Below, in pieces: positions 44,546 to 48,987 of a DNA stretch of 48,987 nt (position 1 is the stretch's first letter; the number at the start of each line of letters is the position of its first letter). The position numbers and the translations under genes are program-made. Under the pieces are notes generated by a model. That model searched no databases. It had not been told where the DNA came from and saw only the letters and a list, made by a program, of their open reading frames with translations. The stretch spans positions 1 to 48,987 of the forward strand of contig NZ_PDKS01000006.1 in the NCBI RefSeq assembly GCF_002933335.1, read 5' to 3'. The DNA is from Candidatus Pantoea edessiphila (GTDB lineage Bacteria > Pseudomonadota > Gammaproteobacteria > Enterobacterales > Enterobacteriaceae).

Positions 44546-45859
44546 ATGGAACAACTAATTAAATTCATAAGTCAATACTTTATAAATTTATATCTATTAT
44601 TAATTGGTTTTATGATAGGTTTTCTAATTGCAATATTTAGATGTAATAATAAAATTATTAGTATTTTAGTTAAAACAAACAAATTAGAAAAAGATATAAA
44701 ACAACTCCAACAAAATTTTAAAACACTTGGAATTAAAATTAATTACTTATATAAGCTAATTAATAGTAAAGATAAATCATCACAGAAATCCAATTTTAGT
44801 GAAATAAAAGAGGAAGCCAAACATGTCGAAGTCAATGAAAACTGTGAAAGTTTAATAAATAATATTTGGAAAAAAAACAAAATTTTTATAAATGAACAAA
44901 TTGCTTTAAATATTAACCAATTTATTCTTCCTTTGCGAGAGCAGATAAACAACTGTATTTACCAATTACGTGAAACTATTAAAATTGAAACACAAGAAAG
45001 AAATATTTTAACTAATGAAATTAAACAGTTACAAAAATTTAATTCTAATATGGCACAAGAAACTATTAACCTTACAAATGCTTTAAGAGGTAACAGTAAA
45101 TTTAGAGGACATTTAGGAGAAATAATTTTAAGCAGAATTTTAGAATCTGCAGGATTGCGAGAAGGTCATGAATATGAAACACAAATTAGCATTAAATCTG
45201 ACCAAAATAGTAAAGTAAGACCAGATGTTATCATTAGACTACCTAGAGGAAAAAACATAATAATAGACTCTAAAATGATTTTACTAGCTTATGAAAAATA
45301 TTTCAACTCGAAAAATCAAATTGACAGTGAAAAAGCTATTAAAGAGCATATCAATGCCATAAGAGTTCATATGAGATCATTGAGTCAAAAAAATTATCAA
45401 CAATTGCCTAATTTGCGTTCATTAGATTACATATTGATGTTTATTCCAATAGAACCAGCATTTTTATTAGCAGTAGATCATGAACCCAATTTGTTATCTG
45501 AAGCTTTGCAACAAAATATTATGTTAGTAAGCCCTACTACTTTATTAGTAGCTTTACGCACAATAAATAACTTATGGAATCATGAACATCAAAATCAAAA
45601 TGTTCAACACATAGCAGATAGTGCAGCAAAGATATATGATAAAATGAGGTTGTTTGTTGATGATATGAATAGTATTGGTGATAATTTAGACAAAACTTAC
45701 AATAGCTATAAGGAAGCAATGAAAAAACTTGCAGAAGGTAGGGGTAATATTATCAAACAAGCTGAAAAATTTCGTGAATTAGGAGTTAATGTTAAATGTT
45801 CTATTGATTGTAATATTTCAAAAAAATCGAATCACCGTAAATATAATTCTCAAGAATAA
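44546..45859 (+). CDS. rmuC: DNA recombination protein RmuC homologue
   Basis: RmuC is a predicted nuclease-fold protein that limits inversions at short inverted repeats in E. coli. The protein is 437 aa (E. coli 475). One N-terminal membrane helix (about residues 10-31) is followed by a coiled coil and then the conserved domain: LRGNSKFRGHLGEIIL, RPDVIIRLPRGKNIIIDSKM, FIPIEPAFLLAVDHEP and SPTTLLVALRTI. The N-terminal part is divergent and somewhat short. ubiE, ubiJ and ubiB, which follow in E. coli, are absent. Confidence 0.95.
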   Translation: MEQLIKFISQYFINLYLLLIGFMIGFLIAIFRCNNKIISILVKTNKLEKDIKQLQQNFKTLGIKINYLYKLINSKDKSSQKSNFSEIKEEAKHVEVNENCESLINNIWKKNKIFINEQIALNINQFILPLREQINNCIYQLRETIKIETQERNILTNEIKQLQKFNSNMAQETINLTNALRGNSKFRGHLGEIILSRILESAGLREGHEYETQISIKSDQNSKVRPDVIIRLPRGKNIIIDSKMILLAYEKYFNSKNQIDSEKAIKEHINAIRVHMRSLSQKNYQQLPNLRSLDYILMFIPIEPAFLLAVDHEPNLLSEALQQNIMLVSPTTLLVALRTINNLWNHEHQNQNVQHIADSAAKIYDKMRLFVDDMNSIGDNLDKTYNSYKEAMKKLAEGRGNIIKQAEKFRELGVNVKCSIDCNISKKSNHRKYNSQE

Positions 45860-46423
45860 ACAACTAATATAAATAATATAATCAATATTATTTGATATTG
45901 ATTTATAATTGTATAACATGAACGATTAAAATTATCAATTTATTTGTTATATATTAACTTATTTATAATCCATATTTATTAATAATAATTAATATTATAT
46001 ACATAAAATTAATTTCAGAAAAATATAAAATACTTTAACTAAAATATAATTTTTATTATACATGTTACTATATTTATAGTATATCAATATAAATTTATTA
46101 AAAAATAACTGATATTATTTAATAATAATTAGTATAGAAAATGACTATATTGAACTTATACAATAATATTGGTTATTTAAATTTATATGTTTCCATGAAC
46201 TAAAATAATTGTAATTAATATTTCATATAATTTTAATGATTAAATATAACATATATTTATTATATTTTTTAGTTTTTATAATTTATTATTAATAGATATT
46301 ATTAAGCCGAGAACAATATCTTATTAATAATCAATACAAAATCAATTATTTGTTAATTATAAATATTGAGTAATATTAAAATAATCAATAAAATCTTTTT
46401 TTTACAAAATTGGTAGGTGTTTA
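45860..46423. other. Non-coding gap where ubiE, ubiJ and ubiB were lost
   Basis: These 564 bp are almost pure A/T and show no recognisable remnant of ubiE, ubiJ or ubiB. A hairpin AATCAATA/TATTGATT lies at 45880-45903, soon after rmuC. The tatA ribosome binding site is near 46412. Confidence 0.6.
45880..45903 (+). terminator. Weak hairpin after rmuC
   Basis: An 8-bp perfect stem AATCAATA/TATTGATT with an 8-nt loop lies about 20 nt after the rmuC stop. It has no T tract, so termination is uncertain. Confidence 0.3.
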
Positions 46424-46660
46424 ATGGATGGCATAAGCGTTTGGCAATTATTAATTGTTGCTATGATTGTTGTACTGTTATTTGGCACTGATAAGTTACG
46501 TAATTTCGGTTCAGATTTAGGTTCTTCTATTAGAGGATTTAAAAAAGCAATGAATGATGATGTACAACAAGAAGAGCTTAATGATATTGGTAAAAATATT
46601 ATAGACGATAAATTAAAAAAATCATTTAGTGAAGAAATAAAAGATAAAGATAAGGTATAA
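46424..46660 (+). CDS. tatA: Sec-independent translocase protein TatA
   Basis: TatA polymerises to form the Tat export path for folded proteins. The protein is 78 aa (E. coli 89). The N-terminal membrane helix (about residues 5-21, [18 protein letters not shown]) is followed by the FGTDKL hinge, the amphipathic helix [15 protein letters not shown] and a short charged tail. AGGTG precedes the ATG. tatB follows after 3 bp. Confidence 0.97.
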   Translation: MDGISVWQLLIVAMIVVLLFGTDKLRNFGSDLGSSIRGFKKAMNDDVQQEELNDIGKNIIDDKLKKSFSEEIKDKDKV

Positions 46661-46663
46661 ATT

Positions 46664-47134
46664 GTGTTACAATTTAGTTTAGGAGAATTTATATTAGTAT
46701 TTATAATTGGATTAATTGTGCTAAGTCCCTTGCAATTGGCGATTGCTTTAAAAATAGTTAAACAATGTTTTAAATTATTCAATTATCTAAAGTCAATTAT
46801 ACAATATGAAATTATTTTTTTACTTAAATCAAAAGTTTTCAAAAAAAATATAATAATGATAGATTCCAATAGATTACAAGACTTAAATAACAGAACAACA
46901 CAAGTAATTAATAATATAACTAATCTGGAAGCTAACCCTTATACAAATAGAAAGGAAAATAAATCTAATATTGATATATTAACAATATTGCTTAATGATA
47001 TTAATCAATTTACTTGTATTCTATTCAATATAAATAAAAAAATATATCCAGATAAAGATATATTACATAAAGTTAAAAGATCACATTATTTATGTGATAA
47101 TAACAGATATTCTTCTAAAAGTGATCCACAATAA
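46664..47134 (+). CDS. tatB: Sec-independent translocase protein TatB
   Basis: TatB forms the twin-arginine receptor with TatC. The protein is 156 aa (E. coli 171). The N-terminal helix [19 protein letters not shown] keeps the polar Glu typical of TatB; the rest is divergent and rich in Asn and Lys. The start is a GTG at 46664, 3 bp after tatA. Its stop overlaps the tatC ATG as TAATG. Confidence 0.93.
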   Translation: MLQFSLGEFILVFIIGLIVLSPLQLAIALKIVKQCFKLFNYLKSIIQYEIIFLLKSKVFKKNIIMIDSNRLQDLNNRTTQVINNITNLEANPYTNRKENKSNIDILTILLNDINQFTCILFNINKKIYPDKDILHKVKRSHYLCDNNRYSSKSDPQ

Positions 47135-47859
47135 TGATTATTGAAAATAATCAATTATTTATAGATCATTTGATTGAATTAAGAAAACGTATATTAAATT
47201 GCATTATCACAGTTTTCATTATTTTTTTAATGCTTGTATATTTTGCAAATGATATTTACAGTTTAGTGGCATTACCATTAATACATCAAATGCCATCAGG
47301 TGCAACAATGATTGCCACAGAAGTTGCAGCTCCTTTTATTATTCCAATAAAGCTTACTTTTATTTTATCTATTTTTATTGCAGTTCCCATAATTACCTAT
47401 CAAGTATGGGCATTTATTGCACCGGCACTTCATAAGTGTGAGCGTAATCTATTGATACCTATGGCTATTTGTGGAACTTTATTGTTTTATATTGGAGTAA
47501 TATTTGCATATTATTTTATTTTACCTATGGCATTTAAGTTTTTTATTAAAGCCTTACCAAAAGGAGTAACTATTGCTACTGATATTACTCATTATCTTGA
47601 TTTCGTAATATGGTTGTTTATGGTATGTGGTATTTCTTTTGAAATACCTATAGCTATTATGTTTTTATGCTGGATTGGTGTGACTAATAGTGAAAAAATT
47701 AAAAATAACCGCCCATATGTTTTTGTTGGTACATTTATTATCGGGATGTTATTAACACCAGATGTTTTATCTCAAACTATACTTGCTATTTCTTTATATT
47801 TTTTATTTGAAATTGGTTTGTTCTTTTCACATAATTATTTAAAAAAAATCAATCGTTAA
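47134..47859 (+). CDS. tatC: Sec-independent translocase protein TatC
   Basis: TatC is the six-helix membrane core that recognises twin-arginine signal peptides. The protein is 241 aa (E. coli 258). It begins with the conserved [12 protein letters not shown]; the signatures [16 protein letters not shown] and [12 protein letters not shown] are present. The charged C-terminal tail of E. coli is missing. It overlaps tatB by one base. tatD and the genes up to hemG in E. coli are deleted. Confidence 0.98.
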   Translation: MIIENNQLFIDHLIELRKRILNCIITVFIIFLMLVYFANDIYSLVALPLIHQMPSGATMIATEVAAPFIIPIKLTFILSIFIAVPIITYQVWAFIAPALHKCERNLLIPMAICGTLLFYIGVIFAYYFILPMAFKFFIKALPKGVTIATDITHYLDFVIWLFMVCGISFEIPIAIMFLCWIGVTNSEKIKNNRPYVFVGTFIIGMLLTPDVLSQTILAISLYFLFEIGLFFSHNYLKKINR

Positions 47860-48068
47860 ACAAAACAATTAATTCCATAAATTAAATGACTACATAATAA
47901 TTAATTAAAAATAAAATTTAATTATATAATTATTATAATACTCAAAATTTGTTTTCAAACATTTGTAATTATTAAATGATTTATTATCTAACTATAAAAT
48001 CTACAATTTAGTACTTTAATTGATGATATAAAAAAATATAGTAATTTATAATTAAGGATTATAATTTC

Positions 48069-48611
48069 ATGAAAGCATTAATTATTTTTTATAGTCGGAA
48101 CGGACAAACAAAAAAAATTTCTTCATATATAGCTGACAATATTAGAATGAAACAAATATGTGATGTAATAAATATAACAGATGCTATCAGTCGAGATTTA
48201 GATTGGAAAGCGTACGATCGTGTTTTGATAGGAGCTTCCATCTACTACGGTAATTTTAATCCCATTGTTTATAAATTCATACAACAAAATATTTTTATTT
48301 TAAAAACATTAATTACAGGGTTTTTCGCTGTTAATCTTACAGCACGTAAGATTGGTAAAAATTCACCGGTTACTAATTCTTATACTAAAAAATTCTTAAA
48401 AAATTCTCCTTGGAAACCTAATTGTTGTGCTGTTTTTGCAGGCTCACTACAATACTCAAATTATAATTGGTTTAACAAAAATATCATTAAATTTATTATG
48501 TATTTAACAGGTGGAGAAACAAATCATAAGTGCGATATTGAATATACTGATTGGGAACAAGTAAAAAATTTTGTTAATTATTTTAAGGAATTAAAATCTA
48601 ATTTAATCTAA
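48069..48611 (+). CDS. hemG: Protoporphyrinogen IX dehydrogenase (quinone), HemG
   Basis: HemG oxidises protoporphyrinogen IX to protoporphyrin IX, passing electrons via FMN to respiratory quinones. The protein is 180 aa (E. coli 181). It has the flavodoxin-like start MKALIIFYSRNGQT, the IGASIYYG segment and the conserved FLKNSPWKPNCCAVFAGSL and GGETN near the end. AAGGA lies about 10 nt upstream. In E. coli hemG is followed by rrnA; here by the tRNA-Glu-23S leader 39 bp later, so this rrn junction is ancestral. Confidence 0.97.
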   Translation: MKALIIFYSRNGQTKKISSYIADNIRMKQICDVINITDAISRDLDWKAYDRVLIGASIYYGNFNPIVYKFIQQNIFILKTLITGFFAVNLTARKIGKNSPVTNSYTKKFLKNSPWKPNCCAVFAGSLQYSNYNWFNKNIIKFIMYLTGGETNHKCDIEYTDWEQVKNFVNYFKELKSNLI

Positions 48612-48657
48612 ATAAAATTATCATTTAAACAATAATTAATATTAATTAAATAAACAC

Positions 48658-48687
48658 TTGACTACTTATATAAATAAAGGATAACAT
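48658..48687 (+). promoter_or_regulatory. Predicted promoter of tRNA-Glu-23S operon (right copy)
   Basis: TTGACT at 48658-48663 is followed by GATAAC after 16 bp (48680-48685) or TAACAT after 18 bp (48682-48687). It lies inside the repeat, so both copies should be expressed equally. It supports a transcription unit starting at tRNA-Glu rather than at 16S. Confidence 0.55.
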
Positions 48688-48720
48688 ACAAAAAATTAGA
48701 AAACATAAATATATTGCAAT

Positions 48721-48740
48721 TAATTCTTGAAGAAGAATTA
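48721..48740 (+). other. Leader hairpin before tRNA-Glu (right copy)
   Basis: An 8-bp perfect stem TAATTCTT/AAGAATTA with a GAAG tetraloop ends 8 nt before the mature tRNA-Glu. It is the mirror of 248-267. A role in pre-rRNA processing is inferred. Confidence 0.45.
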
Positions 48741-48748
48741 TTAATTAT

Positions 48749-48821
48749 GTCCCCTTCGTCTAGAGGCCTAGGACATCGCCCTTTCACGGCGGCAACAGGG
48801 GTCCGAATCCCCTAGGGGACG
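48749..48821 (+). tRNA. gltU: tRNA-Glu (TTC), right copy
   Basis: Identical in sequence to the left copy: acceptor GTCCCCT/AGGGGAC, anticodon TTC, discriminator G, no encoded CCA. It sits in the spacer leading to a 23S gene expected beyond the right end. Confidence 0.96.
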
Positions 48822-48866
48822 CTAAAATTAAATGAGAATAATAAAGTAATATTAAATGTGTTTTCA

Positions 48867-48877
48867 GTTCTTTAACA
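48867..48877 (+). promoter_or_regulatory. boxA-like antitermination element (right copy)
   Basis: GTTCTTTAACA, followed by ATCTGGAACAAG, matches the boxA region found in enterobacterial spacers upstream of 23S. It is the mirror of 111-121. Confidence 0.6.
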
Positions 48878-48987
48878 ATCTGGAACAAGTTAAAAACGAT
48901 TTATTATTTAATTGATTACATTGTTATTAGACGTTGGATAATAATAATTATATGTAAGATCTACATTTTTGAAATGCTTGTGGGTTG

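Larger units (their letters stand above)
48650..48987 (+). repeat. 338-bp inverted repeat, right copy (rrn leader, tRNA-Glu, spacer to 23S)
   Basis: This is the plus-strand copy of the repeat at 1-338. It starts 39 bp after hemG and continues off the window. The last bases (GAAATGCTTGTGGGTTG) resemble the end of enterobacterial 16S-23S spacers just before 23S. No 16S gene is present upstream. Confidence 0.93.

Overview
The window is a strongly AT-rich, gene-dense chromosomal segment of a gammaproteobacterium of the Enterobacterales. Nearly every protein aligns end to end with an Escherichia coli protein, many operons are kept, and whole genes of the E. coli arrangement are missing (atpI, rsmG, mioC, recF, leuT, ubiE/J/B, tatD). 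AT-only spacers, long A/T homopolymers and trimmed proteins add to a picture of an obligate insect endosymbiont with a reduced genome. Retention of dnaA, an rrn operon with 16S split from tRNA-Glu-23S, and the order mnmG-atp-gyrB-dnaN-dnaA-rpmH resemble Buchnera and its relatives (an Ishikawaella-like stinkbug symbiont is another candidate). The genus cannot be fixed from this sequence alone.

Layout: both ends carry the same 338-bp sequence in inverted orientation. It holds a promoter, tRNA-Glu and a boxA-bearing spacer that should lead into 23S rRNA just outside each end. Between them, left to right, are: mnmG; atpBEFHAGDC; glmU and glmS; dnaT-dnaC (minus strand); gyrB-dnaN-dnaA (minus strand); rpmH-rnpA-yidD-yidC-mnmE; glyQ-glyS; a frameshifted fdhD; sodA; an orphan dppA; trxA; rho; tRNA-Arg, tRNA-His and tRNA-Pro; hemC-hemD (minus strand); a cyaA reduced to its catalytic domain; dapF; uvrD lacking its C-terminal tail; corA; metE; rmuC; tatABC; hemG. 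Relative to E. coli, the rrnC-mnmG-atp-glmS block is inverted next to gyrB, and dnaTC has been moved in between. The right half follows the E. coli rho-to-hemG order with deletions.

Functionally the window covers ATP synthesis, amino-sugar and cell-wall precursors (glmS, glmU, dapF), replication (dnaA, dnaN, gyrB, dnaC, dnaT), tRNA maturation and charging (mnmE, mnmG, rnpA, glyQS), membrane insertion and Tat export (yidC, yidD, tatABC), part of heme synthesis (hemC, hemD, hemG), methionine synthesis (metE), oxidative defence (sodA, trxA) and magnesium uptake (corA).

No phage, insertion sequence, CRISPR array, toxin cluster or new multigene system was seen. The items most worth checking are the A10 frameshift in fdhD, the catalytic-domain-only CyaA, the inverted tRNA-Glu-23S pair at the window ends, the orphan dppA, and several short inverted repeats in leaders.
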